In this document: positions 34,386 to 46,500 of the stretch, one piece after another | How positions within the stretch are numbered: position 1 is the first letter of the stretch | Layout of the letters: every line of letters starts with the position of its first letter | Assembly (NCBI GenBank): GCA_026770025.1 | Contig: JAMXDE010000082.1 | Location: 1-64,000, forward strand | Direction: 5' to 3' | Length of the DNA stretch: 64,000 nucleotides | From: Craspedostauros australis | Taxonomy: Eukaryota; Bacillariophyta; Bacillariophyceae; Mastogloiales; Achnanthaceae | Position numbers and translations under genes: made by a program | Notes under the pieces: model-generated | What the model was told of the DNA's origin: nothing | The model's input: the letters and a program-made list of their open reading frames with translations, nothing else | Databases searched by the model: none

Positions 34386-34456
34386 AAGCCCCCTAACCCT
34401 AACCTAACCCCAGTACTAACCCCAACCTAACCCTAGTACTAACCCTAACCCTAACA
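34386..34456 (+). repeat. Interstitial telomere-like tract (CCCTAA)n
   Basis: About 70 bases of CCCTAA with degenerate CCTAACC and CCAGTACTAA units. TTAGGG/CCCTAA is the common eukaryotic telomere motif and is used by diatoms. It sits about 0.26 kb inside the left arm of the inverted-repeat unit, far from a chromosome end in this window. Confidence 0.85.
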
Positions 34457-37400
34457 GATTGCATGACAGAGGACCGGAGTTTTTCGCCTGGTGTCGAAAC
34501 TCCAGATTTCCACATATCGCAAGCTGGAGAGAGAACAATGAGCAAACCTGGCACAATACATGCCCAGCCGATGGATACGAAAGCGTTCAGAGCGATAGGA
34601 TGCTCGGATACGATGGATGTGACGGGGATGGGCATGATCATGGACCATGAAGCGGGGGTGTCCCCTAGAGTTTTTGGACATCACAACACGTAGTCGTACG
34701 GACCGAAATGGCAATACAAATAATGTTGATTAAAGTGCGACGTTCACTCTCGTCAAAAGTCCAGCATTCACATGATACGCTCAGTTTATGGTTCAAATGA
34801 GATGGTGTATCGTATCGGTATGTATTAGTGCGTTTTGTATGGCATCACCAGGGGTTTGCTGTTGCTGGTTTGGAGTTGTTCTCGTGATTGCCGTCCGCAA
34901 AGCACAACAGGATCGCGCAGTTGGATGAAAAACTCTCGTGGCTGTTGTTGCAGTTCAACAGGAATCAGACGGAACTACTGATACGATAGAATAGAGTATA
35001 ATAGAAAATAATTGAATATACTAGGGTATACTACAGTATTATACGTACGTACGTGTGGTTGAATTTGCTGTTGCAATGAAGTGTTTCCATCATTTACCAG
35101 CGTTGTTCAGAGAACAAGTCCGTGCATCAAAGATGGGTTTTATTTCTATACTTACCTGTGAATGATCCTGTCGATGCAGGTAGTGCTGTCACCATCAACT
35201 CAACCGTCGACGTCTCACGATGCAATGGGCCGCGTCGATACCGCGAACGGATACGGTCCCAAACTTTGGCGCGGAGTGGATCGGTTGTTGTCGATGTGGG
35301 TGTCTCACTGCCACTGCCGATGCTGTTGCAAACGTACACGCCTCCGCACGTAGCGACAGAAGGGATGCGATGCCGAGGGAGAAACAGAAATCACAGTGCA
35401 TTAGTAGGTATGTTGCGGTGGCAGTTGGATATGCGATCGCTTTGGTGCTGTGCATTGCAACCGGCCATGTTTCTTTTCATTTGCTTGCTGCCGTTGCGGT
35501 TCGTATTCGAAAAGAAGAAGATGAATAGGGGTATGCGCACAGGCATGGAGGCGGTGTGCGCTATCCACGATGCGTGGGAGGCCGCTGGTAGGCATGGACA
35601 CAGGTGCGGTTGTCAGGTTGATTAGATCATACAGGCCGTGATGGTGTTGGTACTGCTGGTGACCATTGACTGGATGCGGATGCAATAGGCTCAAAGAATG
35701 AATGGGGTAGTGGCGTGTTAGTGTGGCGATCTGCAGATGGGCGGGTGGTTGGACGGCAAGGCGATTCGACTGCGATGTGATTCTACCGCAAAGGGATTAA
35801 CCGCAAGGTGATTCCATTGTGGCGCACACAAGCGTGATCGTATCTGAGAATGAATGACCAAATGGATCGGATGCGACGTAGTCTGCTCTGCTATCATGAA
35901 ATGATGTGTTGATAGTGGCGACTGCATCCGATCCAACGCGGTGGGCTGCGATGCTGCTGCGGTTGCTGTGGGCAATGCCCTCAGAATAACGTTGTATGGT
36001 AGGTGGTGAAATGCGGCAGGGTTCGATGGCATCTTCTTCGGTGCGTCTTGGGCAGATACATGAAGATTGACGCGACGAGGTAACGCGTCAGAGGAGTTGC
36101 ATTCGTGCTGGTCCTGATTTTGGTGTGCGGTTGTTGGATGCGGACACCGATGCTGACGAAGAGGGCCAGTGGTTAGCCACCGTTGGCCGTTTTGGTCTTG
36201 TAGTTTGAGCCAGGGCCGCAGTCACCATCGCGGAAAGGCATGCAACTCGATATGAACTCCGGATGCCGACATCGATCGGAGGCGGCTGCATGGGATGGAC
36301 GGTTGATCCATATTGTGCACCAGGACACTGACTTTCGCGCCATAGACATGCGGTCTCATGTGACGAGCCATGTTGCTGGTGCAGCTGCTCGCGGGCATGG
36401 AGATGAAGACAAGCACGGAGACTGACGTGGACGGGATGTAGCTGTATGCGATGTGCAGTGCTCCTGCTGCTGATGCTGCCTGCCATGACGGATACGGAAG
36501 CTGCTGCCATTGCGATGCTTCATCATGAGATGAGGGGTTGTGATAGCGGTGAAAGACTCCGATGCTGATGACGTATGATGTGATGCAACATCAGATACGG
36601 CGACGTCAAGTTCGATGCGGACGTTTTGCATGAATGCAGCGTGCTGCCGAGGCAAGGGGTGCGGCACGCTGCTCTCGGGATTTGCCACCACAGCCGAGTC
36701 TCCGATCGACATCGACCATCTCCAGACATGGACTGTGCACGGACTCGAGGTGCTGGCATGTCCATGGCCTCCCGATTTGGCCTGTCCCGCACCTACGATA
36801 TGTCGATATAGAGATGGTATTGTGATGCCGAAGGCCGGTCAACTAGCGAATCATTTCTCGTCGGAAGGGGGACGTGCAGACGTCTGCAAAAGACCAACTG
36901 CAAGAGGCTGCCCGATGAACTGCAGCGGTAAACGACAGGATGAATCGCCCACGACAAACTGACGTCTCTCGCCACCCCCTCCACAGCGACCCGCACCTCG
37001 GTGTTGTCTCCCCCGTCTCTCACGGAGCTGTATGGAAACGCAAGAGGGCATGTGCCTTTGGCATTCTGCTTTTGCGCGAAGGAGACGAAAGGAAGGGGGT
37101 GATTGTGTGCGGTGCGCAGGGGAGAGCACACACACACACACAGGAGTAGGGTACTTGATGACTGCCAACAGGAGCAAGCCACCATGATGAAACAAACAAA
37201 ACCACCATCGAATACGTCTGCCCGTCCCCACACAATTCTCCCACTCTGGAGAAGAAGCCGGTGCGACGACATCATGTGACGCAGAATGACACAATTCTAC
37301 TTAACGAACGATACAACAGAAGATGACGCCAGCGAAACCTGTAGCACAGGGTAACGTCCGAACAACGGATGGCAATGGTCGGCTGACGCCGACGACTGAA

Positions 37401-37825
37401 TCGAACCAAACCATTTTGGATGCCGAAAGAAACAAAAAGAACCGGAAGGAGCTTCTTCGAAAGAAAAGCAAGACAATTTTGCACGAAGAACAGAAAAGAA
37501 ATGTCATGACATGCTACGAAGAACAGGATCGGTCGTCTTGCTTTCGTACGAGCCGCGGGAAGGAGTCTTGTGGAGAATGTCCGGAGAACATCACCAGACA
37601 TCCAACACACCATGGGTGCGACGTCGAACACAGCATAGGGGGACGTCGAGCACACCATGGACGGGACGTCCAAACACCGATCCTGCCATGGTTTGAACGT
37701 GTTTGGGATCTAAACACCATGTTTGCCGCCGATCTCAACGGTGTCGCAGAAGACGCTAAATATCTTACCACGGAGCATCGCGAGAAAATCTTTTGGCCGG
37801 CCGGCGCGATGACCCAACTTTAACC
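34457..37825. other. Interior of the inverted-repeat unit, no gene recognised
   Basis: About 3.4 kb with only scattered short frames on both strands (for example 35122-35625 and 36088-36510) and no motif I can place. There is a CA microsatellite near 37129-37141 and a TACGTACGTACG word at 35044. No transposase was found, so if this is a transposon it is non-autonomous or decayed. Confidence 0.45.
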
Positions 37826-37972
37826 TCTTATAACTTATAAACTAAAGGAGATAGGGGGGGGGTCTTGAGGGTTGTGTAGGGTCCTCACACATAGGGCTAT
37901 CGATGTGTGAAGTTTAAGAGGCAGCAATTTGGAATCATCGGGGAATATCCATCGATCCTGTTGAACCCGGGT
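37826..37972 (-). repeat. Right arm of the 3.7 kb inverted-repeat unit
   Basis: Reverse complement of 33981-34122. Contains a G run of nine to ten bases near 37853 that differs in length from the left arm. Confidence 0.85.
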
Positions 37973-38068
37973 CCTATGACACATTGGCTGACACCTCCAT
38001 CAATGCACGTAGTCGTACGCAAGTACAACAATGATCTCTTACACAGAACGAGGACATGTATTGCCATA
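37973..38068 (+). repeat. Dispersed block, inverted partner at 51359-51458
   Basis: ACACATTGGCTGAC through CCTCCATCAATGCACGTAGT to ACAGAACGAGGACATGTATTGCC. It matches the reverse complement of 51359-51458. In both places it abuts other members of the same mosaic of repeats. Confidence 0.75.
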
Positions 38069-38655
38069 GGACCCGGTTGTGTGACGGGACCTGCAGTCGG
38101 TCCTGGAGGGGTGGCAACTTACGGGGATTTCAACCAAACCACGCACATATTCATAAACTAGAGAAAAATATAAGAATCATAGTGGACGCCGATTTTGCTT
38201 TAATGTCTTATTTCAATTTTTATCCACCTTTGTAGATTTACGGTCCTCTTGGTCGAATATGCACAATGCTCCGTGATGATCGCAAGGGATTGATTAGCTT
38301 TTCCGATGCAAACAACACAATGTGCGCAGACACGTTCGGGAGAGAAATTTTTTGACGGGTTGCGCACGGAATTTGACATTTCAGCGATGTCATCGTTCAG
38401 CCTGTCCGAACACGTTTTTGAAATAACTAACCGTTAGTAGATGTTAATTCTCAAATTCAAATTTGACTCTCGTCACACGTCACAAATCTCCTCACATTTT
38501 GCTGCCAAATCGAGTTTTGCTTTTCTGCGGTGGTGTGCTGTGCTTGTGGCTTGTTCATGTAGTTCTTGTATTGTCACCTTCTTGCACTCCTCCTGCTCAG
38601 TTCACTTCCATCAATCCTAGTCTTCTCTATCCACCCTTCAGTACCAATCAGCATC
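38069..38655. other. Upstream region of the transposase-like gene
   Basis: No gene. The transposase-like frame is open upstream to 38566 but has no ATG before 38656. Confidence 0.4.
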
Positions 38656-41600
38656 ATGCCCGTCTCTACCACGAAAGCTGCGTCGAAGGACGCCAATCCT
38701 TCTCCCTCCAAGAAGCAGCGCTTGCCATCCTCTCCATCCGTGCGTCCCTTCCCATCCAATCCGATTGATCGCAAGGAACTCTTCGCGCCATCTACTGCTG
38801 AGAAGCTCTTGCCTCCATTGGATATGGATGGTAAGCAGCACAATCCAACTTCTGCAACAGACAAGCTCCTCCCTCCTGTGCTCGAAGGCGCGACCTTCGA
38901 CAACGAGTGTGACGTTGAGATCCTAGGCAACCACGAGCAAAATCGCACACTCCATGCAACCAACGACAAGCTCTTCGTCTGTGTGCACATCACCACCGAT
39001 AATGGCATGATTCTTGACACCTCCAAGGTCACAGTGCAGGCCTTTGGACAGGGCCCCAATGCTGGGACAAAAGTGCATGTCAAAGTCTGCGTCCCGACTC
39101 CTCCAGCTTTCCCCGCGCCCCTTCCCGCACCGACTATCCAACCAGCAAAGAAAGGCAAGCGCATCCAATGCTGCAAGGCTGGCGACGACGAAGCCTTCCG
39201 CCCCAAGGGACGCAACAGAATCAAGAGCAGGAAATCAAATGCAGGAAGATTCCAAAACAAGCACAACACGAACAAGAGAGATGCGTTTGAAACCATCCAC
39301 GAGGTTTTGCAAGAGCTCGGAGTGAAGAACCTTGCAACTGTGCTGGCCGACTTGCCGCGTTTCAGGTTTGTGTTGGGGCACAATTCCGACAAGCAAGTTT
39401 GGAGCAAAGCAAAGAAGATCTTCGCATTGGCCTCCAATGCGCTGTGGAAAGCACTGATCCCAGCCATGACCTTGCCAGTTCCGCAGATGGAGCAAGTGGT
39501 TGCGTTCGTGCGCGCAGGAGTGGACTTGCCGCCAGTCAAGCTGGCTCCCAACCTATACACGATTTGCCTCGTCGGCGAGAAGAACATCGCACGAACAGCA
39601 AGGTGCATTCTCGCCATGTCTGCCTCGCCACGCCAGTGCACGAACCTCCTCACCTGATCCAAGGGCGAACTTCCTGACGTTCAGCGTCTTGGACTCTTGC
39701 TGCAGCAATACACCGTCACGCAGGGCCAGCCCCTCACTCTGCGCAACTACTACAAGCTGTTGCGCGAGGGCAACATGGCTGGTGCTGCTGTCTACAACTA
39801 TCGCATCAGCACTTACAGCTTGACTGGCATGGTGTCCTTCATCAGCAACACAACCACATACAAGGCGGGCCTTTGTCACAATATCAAGTGGGGAGGGGTG
39901 ATATTTGAAAATGTGCCAGTATTCGAATATGGCGGAACGAGCGTGGGCGAACTGTTCCAAATGTACAAAACTACGACGAACAACCCAGTTGGCGAGCAAG
40001 CATTCCGATCAATGACAGGACTGCTCACGCACAGAGGCAAAGTGGTTACTGGTCTCTCCTCTTTTGAAAACTACTTCTGGATGGCAATGAAGACGTTGAA
40101 GGAGATGCTCGTGCGCTTGAGCGCTCTCCTGGAGGATTCATTCAATGGTGATGACGCACGCGACGATGCAACAATTGAATATATTCAAACCTGTGAGATA
40201 TTGGTGCGCGATCTGGACCTAATGATCACATTCTTCAAGTGGGAGTATACTGCTTTGCACATGCAGATCAAGTGTGAAGAAGACCCCATGCAATGCGCTC
40301 ATTTCGTGCTTCGCTGAGATTCAAAAACGCGACAGGCTCAATCTACACTCAGCACCACCACCACAACAGCTCCTGCCAGCACCGATACAACATGCATGGT
40401 CATTCATCCTCCTACAGCAACAACAGAGTGTGACACCAATGCCCTTTCTCCCATCGCTCACAATCAACAAGGCAAAGTATGTGACAGATGTGGAGAAGCG
40501 ATGCGATTCATGGATGTTCGCGTCGCACCATTCATCAAGACGCTCAAGGCCAATCATCTTGGCGACCATGAGGATGAATTAGGCAGTATGCTGGAGGCGG
40601 TACCAGGCTTCAACAATGAGATCACTGCATACATGGCACACCAAGTGAGAGCAAAGGTCCAATTTGATCAGATGAACAAGTACAAGGCCAAGCTCAACAA
40701 CAATGACAAGTGCGCCTATGTTGTCATCGACCATAAGCAGAGGATTCTGCCAACGGCGCAAGGAGAATCGCAGACAGAGTATTGGGGCAAGAAGGGCATG
40801 TCGCTCCTTGGTGTTATGATTGTCACCTGCAAAGATGACGAATTCACATATCGCTTTGTTGACATAATTGTTCATGGCCAGCCAACCCAAGACACACTTC
40901 AAGTTGGTGGGCTTCTCAAAATCATCCAGAAGAAGGTACACGATCTCCTGCCATCAGTGACAGAAATCATCCTGCAGTCGGACAACGCGGGCTGCTTCGC
41001 CAGCCATGAGCACATCACGCTCGTCTCATCGCGGATCAACAAGAATGCGTCACGCAACGGACTTCCCCAATTTGTCGTTTGGATCTACACAGAAGCCCAA
41101 ACAGGCAAAGGGCGAATCGACACTCACTTTGCCTACATCACTATCATACTACGATCCTACGTGCAAAGTGGTGGCAAGATTCAAACTGAACATGAAATTT
41201 TCGATGCAATGCAAATGGGAAATATCAGAGGTACTACCACCGTCTTGGTTGATGCATCAGGTTTGGAAGGTTGCTGTGTGATGCACAAGACAAATCCACG
41301 CAACAGGTTCTGTGCGAAGGGCATGAATGTACGATCAACGCACTAGATGCAACACGGAAACGGCTACGCAGACTTGCTTGCGGCTTCAAATGTCACTGAT
41401 CCTGTGCATGTGGAGGAAGTTGAATGGGAAGACTATGATGTCATGAATTCCAAGGTTCCCATCATCAACGAACACCAATCGACGCAACAACCGCTCACAG
41501 CAACATCATCGCAGAAGCAGAAAAAGACCCTCAGGTTCGCGAAGAGTGCCACCGAAAGCAAGGCGCTGACGTACCTCGAAGCGATCAACATGGCAGCCTT

Positions 41601-41681
41601 GGAGACACCTGACGTAAGTACTGTGCTGCAGGACACCACAGCAGCAACAGAACACCCGCGATTGGCTGAGCCTGGTTGGGC

Positions 41682-41687
41682 TGCGAA
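41682..41687 (+). repeat. Target-site duplicate TGCGAA (left)
   Basis: Directly precedes the solo LTR. The same six bases follow it at 42488-42493. Confidence 0.85.
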
Positions 41688-42487
41688 TGTCGAGATGTAC
41701 ATGTGAGTATATGTCAAGATGTACGTGTATATGTGCATCGTTCACCCGCTATTCTCTCATACGCACTTGGACGGTATAACTACATTCGTGTCGATAGTAT
41801 ACTGTGATTCGTCAGAATTACAGGGGAAACGGAACACACGAAAAGGGGCAAGATTTCTGGAGGAAATTTGCAAATGACGATTTCTGAGAGAATTGGAAGA
41901 TCGTCCGTCCATCCATCAATGGTACCAAGAGAATCTCGAGGTACTTCCCAACTAAACCTCAGATGACGATATCATCTGACAGACCACTGCATCACCAATG
42001 GAACGTGACATCTGGAGAGCAGAAGGACACCTACTGACGTCGACAGGATGTCAACATGTCACCACGTCGACATCTGTCTCCGAGTCAGAGCAGGAGGTGA
42101 AGATCCGATGACCGAAGGGCATCAGCATCATGGATACAGAAGGTGAACTTCAAATGGCGAGTACTCATGGAGTAGGAGCCAGTACTGAATGAACGGAGTG
42201 TCGAATACGGAGTACGTATCGAACACGGAGTATCGTGTGCGACGAGCACACGATGTTGAGAGAGAGAGAGAGAGAGAATACAGAGAAGAGCAAGAGAGCA
42301 TCTCGCGTACCGACTCATAGTCGGAGACTGAATCTACGAAACAGATTGAAGCGCCGAGAGCATCGGGCAAGAGAACGGCGTACACCGAGAGCATCGGAGT
42401 AGCCAACTAATGAAATAGCAAACGAGCGACTATCAACCAACACCATCTTCCACGATCGTAGGTTACCGTGTGCGGAACTTGCCAACA
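41688..42487 (+). repeat. Solo LTR of Copia family 1
   Basis: 800 bases, TGTCGAGATG to TTGCCAACA, closely similar to the LTR at 56981. No internal copia sequence adjoins it, so it arose by LTR-LTR recombination of a full element. It is flanked by TGCGAA on both sides and lies inside the transposase-like frame. Removing the LTR with one duplicate rejoins that frame exactly. Confidence 0.93.
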
Positions 42488-42814
42488 TGCGAAAGCCGTA
42501 CGACGTAACAAGCCCATTCGCCCATACCTGGTGGAAGTGTTGGAGGAGGTGTGCAGAGTGGCACGCGCGGACCCGAAGAACAGACCAACCAAGTACGAGG
42601 CATACAGGCGGTGCATGGAGACGACCGAAATGAAGGCTGATTGGTATGCGCGGGTACATGTGAACCCAATGCGAGTGAAGCAATACATGTCCGCGTCGTA
42701 CCAGCGCACGAAACCGAAGACCGCGAACATGAGTGCCCCGGAAACCACGATCAACAAAAACGCAACAAACACAACAATCACCGAACCACCGACGAACGCG
42801 AACAGCACCCACAC

Positions 42815-43340
42815 TATTAGCACAACGCTTTATTCACCTGATTCGTTTTCTGATTAGTCTGTCCTGGTATGTGCTGAAACGATGCTTTCCTCAGACACAT
42901 GATTTTCGGCATAAGGGACACATTAGGGAACATCAGAGATTCGGTCTGGCCACCACCCGGCAAACATGTGATGTCCAATTCGACCTGATATACTTCCCAA
43001 CTAAACCTGAAATGACAACACACCCGACGACCTCAAGCATCATCAATGGAATGTGGAATCGACAGAGCCATGGAACGGTGATGAGTGACGTTGACACAGA
43101 AGACATCATCGCCACATCATGGGTCATCTCCACATCAGAACAAGATCGCAGAGGTGCAATGACCGAGAGCTGACCTTAAAGACAGCAACACGAGATACAA
43201 CTCAATGAAGATAACATAGAACCAGAAGTCACTCAACCCAAACAGTGTCTTCACTCAACAGCTTGTCACCCTCGTCCTGAAAGACTTGATCTCTCTTGAA
43301 GGACTCGTGTGATTTCGCTGTGTACAATACCGAGATAACA
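42815..43340 (+). repeat. 5' LTR of Copia family 2
   Basis: 526 bases, TATTAGCAC to CGAGATAACA. Contains TACTTCCCAACTAAACCT at 42991-43008, a motif also present in the unrelated family 1 LTR. It inserted into the 3' part of the transposase-like gene, which reads 14 codons into the LTR before TAG at 42855-42857. Confidence 0.92.
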
Positions 43341-43542
43341 GATTAACAGTCGCAAGCACTACGTCCTGACCTGACTGAGTGAAAACACCTCCAAACCACC
43401 GAGCTGATCCCATCAGCACCGAACCAATTGCATCACGTGACGACATGAAGCAGGAACCGAACAACAACAAGAGCCTTCCAAGGCAGCGCACCCGAACACA
43501 CCGAGCACAGCGTATCCGCTTCTCCGTGACGAACCGAACAAG

Positions 43543-46500
43543 ATGACAGAACCCACCGACCCCATCACCATACTGAACCACGTCCTCAAGGCCGTGGGTA
43601 TCTCCGACGACTCCGACCATCGCCGCGTTATCATCGACGCAGCGGTGGAGAACGTTGACGACCTCACCTTCCTCACCAAGGAAGACCTCGACGGTCTTCA
43701 TCGCGACATCACTCCCACCTCGGGAGACCCATACTCATGCCGATTGACTGCGTTGCACATTCGCAAGATCCTCGCACTCCCAATGTGGTATGACGTGCAA
43801 GCTGGCGACGGCGACTCCGTCTGGCTTGGCCTGAATGCTGCAAGGCTCCAGAGCTTCATGCGAACCGAACTCAAGAAGCACATGGATGCCTCCATGCCGA
43901 CACCCGAACCCACCATGTCGTCCATGGTGACACCACCACCACCACCTGAACCTGTCTCTGATGGAGCCGCTGCCTTCGACAAGGGCATCAAGCGGAACCT
44001 CAGCGACTATCCGATCCTGAAGAGCGATGACCAGTTCATGATCTTCGACCGACGTCTTCGAGCCACCGCTGCAGCGCACGGTGTGAAGAACGTCGTGGAC
44101 CCCGAGTACCTCCCGACCCAAGACGAGGCTGAGCTGTTCGACAAACAGCGCACCTTCCTCTTCTACGTCCTGACCCACTGCCTCAGGACCACGAAGAGCC
44201 GCAACTGTCTCCAGGCATACGCCGATGATGAGAACGGTCATGGAGTGTATACCATGCTCCGTGAGGAGTATGCAACCGGAGTGGCTGCAGCCAACAAGGC
44301 TCAGCTGATCCAAGAGGAGATCCGGAACCTCAAACTGAACCACTCCTGGAACAGCAGCCGCGAAGCCTTCGTAAACAGCTGGCTCAGCAAGATCAACGAC
44401 CTCGAAGAGATTCAGGATGCCCCTGTCTCTGAGGACTGGAAGCTCCAGTGGCTCAAGGAGGCCATCACCCCTGACGCTGACCTCTTCCGTTCCCTTGACG
44501 ACGCCGATGCTCTCCAGAGCAACTTGGCGTTGGCAACAGGAAAGACCGACTTCAGGCTGGACTTCGATGCCTTCCTTGGTGTTGTGCGCAGATCCGCACA
44601 GCGCAATGACCTGCGCGTCCCACGCAACAAGACCAAGCGTAGGGTCAACAACACAAGCAAGGACGCAAGCAACAACGAGAACAAGACCAACCAATCCAAG
44701 ATCAAGAGCACGAACAAGCGAATCCCAGACAACGAATGGAAGCAAATGACATGGGATCAGAAGAAGGCCCACATGCAGTCCAAGGGTACTTGGGACCCCA
44801 AGTACACCAGGGATGCATCGAACACACAGGCCAACAAGACATCCACCACTGGCAATGGGGATGGTGGGCAAGCCAAGTCCACCTCGACCTCCGGCAGCGC
44901 CGGTTCTGACGACCTCCCCGGCGATGCCATCAAGCGCATGCTGGCCAATGCCACGACCAACACCAACACTTCTCACGAAGTCATCATCCAAGGCAAAGTC
45001 TACCGTGCTGTTCAGGCCACAGTCCTGCAATACAGCTTCAACAAGACCGATGTTGCGAAGTCCGGTTCCCTGATCGATAGCGGTGCGAATGGAGGATTGG
45101 CAGGCGATGATGTGACTATCATCAGCCGTACCAACCATACCGCCGACATCAGCGGAATTGGAGACACCGCAATCGTCAACCTGGACATCGGAACGGTCGC
45201 TGGACTCGTCATGTCCACTGAGGGACCAATCATCGCGAAGTTCCACCAATACGCCCTCTATGGCAAGGGCAAGACGATTCACTCGACGAATCAACTCGGT
45301 GCATTCGGTCTCGATGTCAACGAGCGTCCTCGCGAACTCCCTGGAGGGAGACAGACAATCATCGTGCCTGATGGGCATGTGATCCCTCTCTCCATCCGAC
45401 AGGGCCTGTCCTACATGGACATGAGGCCTCCCACACGCAAGGAGATTGACACGTACCCTCACGTGGACTTCACTGCCGACGAAGACTGGGATCCATCCAC
45501 TCTTGATCACGAGTTCACTTTGCTGGACAGGATCTCCGATGGTGCCCCAGACGATGGTGTCCACTCACCGAACTCCATCGAAGTGTTCACCAGTGAGACC
45601 GGTGCCCCAAGCCAAGGCGCTATCACTCGCGCGAAGCCGACGATCGACTATGAGGCCCTCCGTCCGTACTTCGGATGGATCCCGGCCAGAAGAGTCCAAG
45701 ACACTCTCAAGTGCACGTCCCAATGGTACCGCACCTCCGAGCTGTTCACCATGAGGAAGCACTTCAAGACCAGATTCCCTGCCGCGAACGTGGACAGACT
45801 CCACGAGACTGTTGCCATGGACACGTTGTTCTCTGACACACCTGCACACGACGATGGTGTGCCAGGCCATGGTGGCAGCACGATGATGCAAGTATACTTG
45901 GCCGTGGATTCTCGCTTCACCGCAGGATTCCCCATGACATCGGAGAAGCAAGTCGCTTCCACTCTCCAAGACTTCATCCGGCGTCACGGAGCTCCTGACC
46001 TCCTGATGTCCGACAACGCGAAATCCGAGATCGGATTTAAGGTGCAAGACATCCTCCAACAGTACTCCATCGCTGACCATCAGAGCGAGCCGGAGCACCA
46101 GCACCAGAACGCCGCAGAGAGGCGTATCCAAGACATCAAGCGCATGACGAACGGTATCATGGATAGGACGGGCACACCTGCTCGCTTCTGGCTCATATGC
46201 ACCATGTATGTCATTGTGCTATTCAACCATTTGGCTCAGCGCACGGCAGGTAACGTCACGCCAATGCAGGCAGCCTACGGACACCGTCCCGATGTGAGCA
46301 AGTTCCTTGCCTACCGATGGTGGCAACCGGTGTACTACCGCGTGGAGAAGCCTGGATTTCCCAGCCAGTCCAAGGAGCGAAAGGGGAGATGGGCCGGACC
46401 CTGTCTCCACAAGGGTGACGAACTGACCTTCTGGGTGTTGGATGATGACACCCAACAACTCCTCCCTCGATCCTCGATCCGTGCAGCCGACGAGCATGGC

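Larger units (their letters stand above)
38656..42814 (+). pseudogene. Transposase-like gene, three stops, split by a solo LTR
   Basis: One reading frame from ATG 38656 to 41687, resuming at 42494 once the solo LTR and one 6-base duplicate are discounted, is interrupted only by TGA 39655-39657, TGA 40315-40317 and TAG 41344-41346. The N-terminus is Ser/Pro/Lys-rich, followed by a basic stretch (KGRNRIKSRK). The middle part carries CDRCGEAM. Then come three blocks that could hold an acidic triad: YVVIDHKQRI (about 40713), LQSDNAGC (about 40975) and EAQTGKGRID (about 41090). The tail has RNKPIRPYLVEVLEEV and NRPTKYEAYRRC. Similar SDNA...GKGxxD blocks occur in many unnamed eukaryotic repeat proteins; a DDE-type transposase is my inference. 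The C-terminus is cut by the Copia family 2 insertion at 42815. Confidence 0.6.

Noticed and set aside
34457..37825. A transposase inside the inverted-repeat unit
   Set aside because: I checked the longer frames on both strands and saw no catalytic motif, zinc finger or similarity to other genes in the window.
38574..39662. Minus-strand open frame of 362 codons
   Set aside because: It is the exact antisense of the first part of the transposase-like gene, which has continuation in the same frame downstream. The antisense frame has no motif or continuation.
39655..40317. In-frame TGA codons as a sign of a variant genetic code or selenocysteine
   Set aside because: TGA ends the ankyrin-BTB gene and the intact Copia family 2 frame as a normal stop, and intact copies carry sense codons at comparable positions. 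Decay is simpler.
42468..42857. A separate 129-residue gene
   Set aside because: Its first codons lie in the solo LTR and its last in the Copia family 2 LTR. The middle is the C-terminal part of the transposase-like gene.
43735..45564. Minus-strand open frame of 609 codons inside Copia family 2
   Set aside because: Antisense to gag and protease of an intact Gag-Pol. Long antisense frames are expected from the codon bias of this gene.
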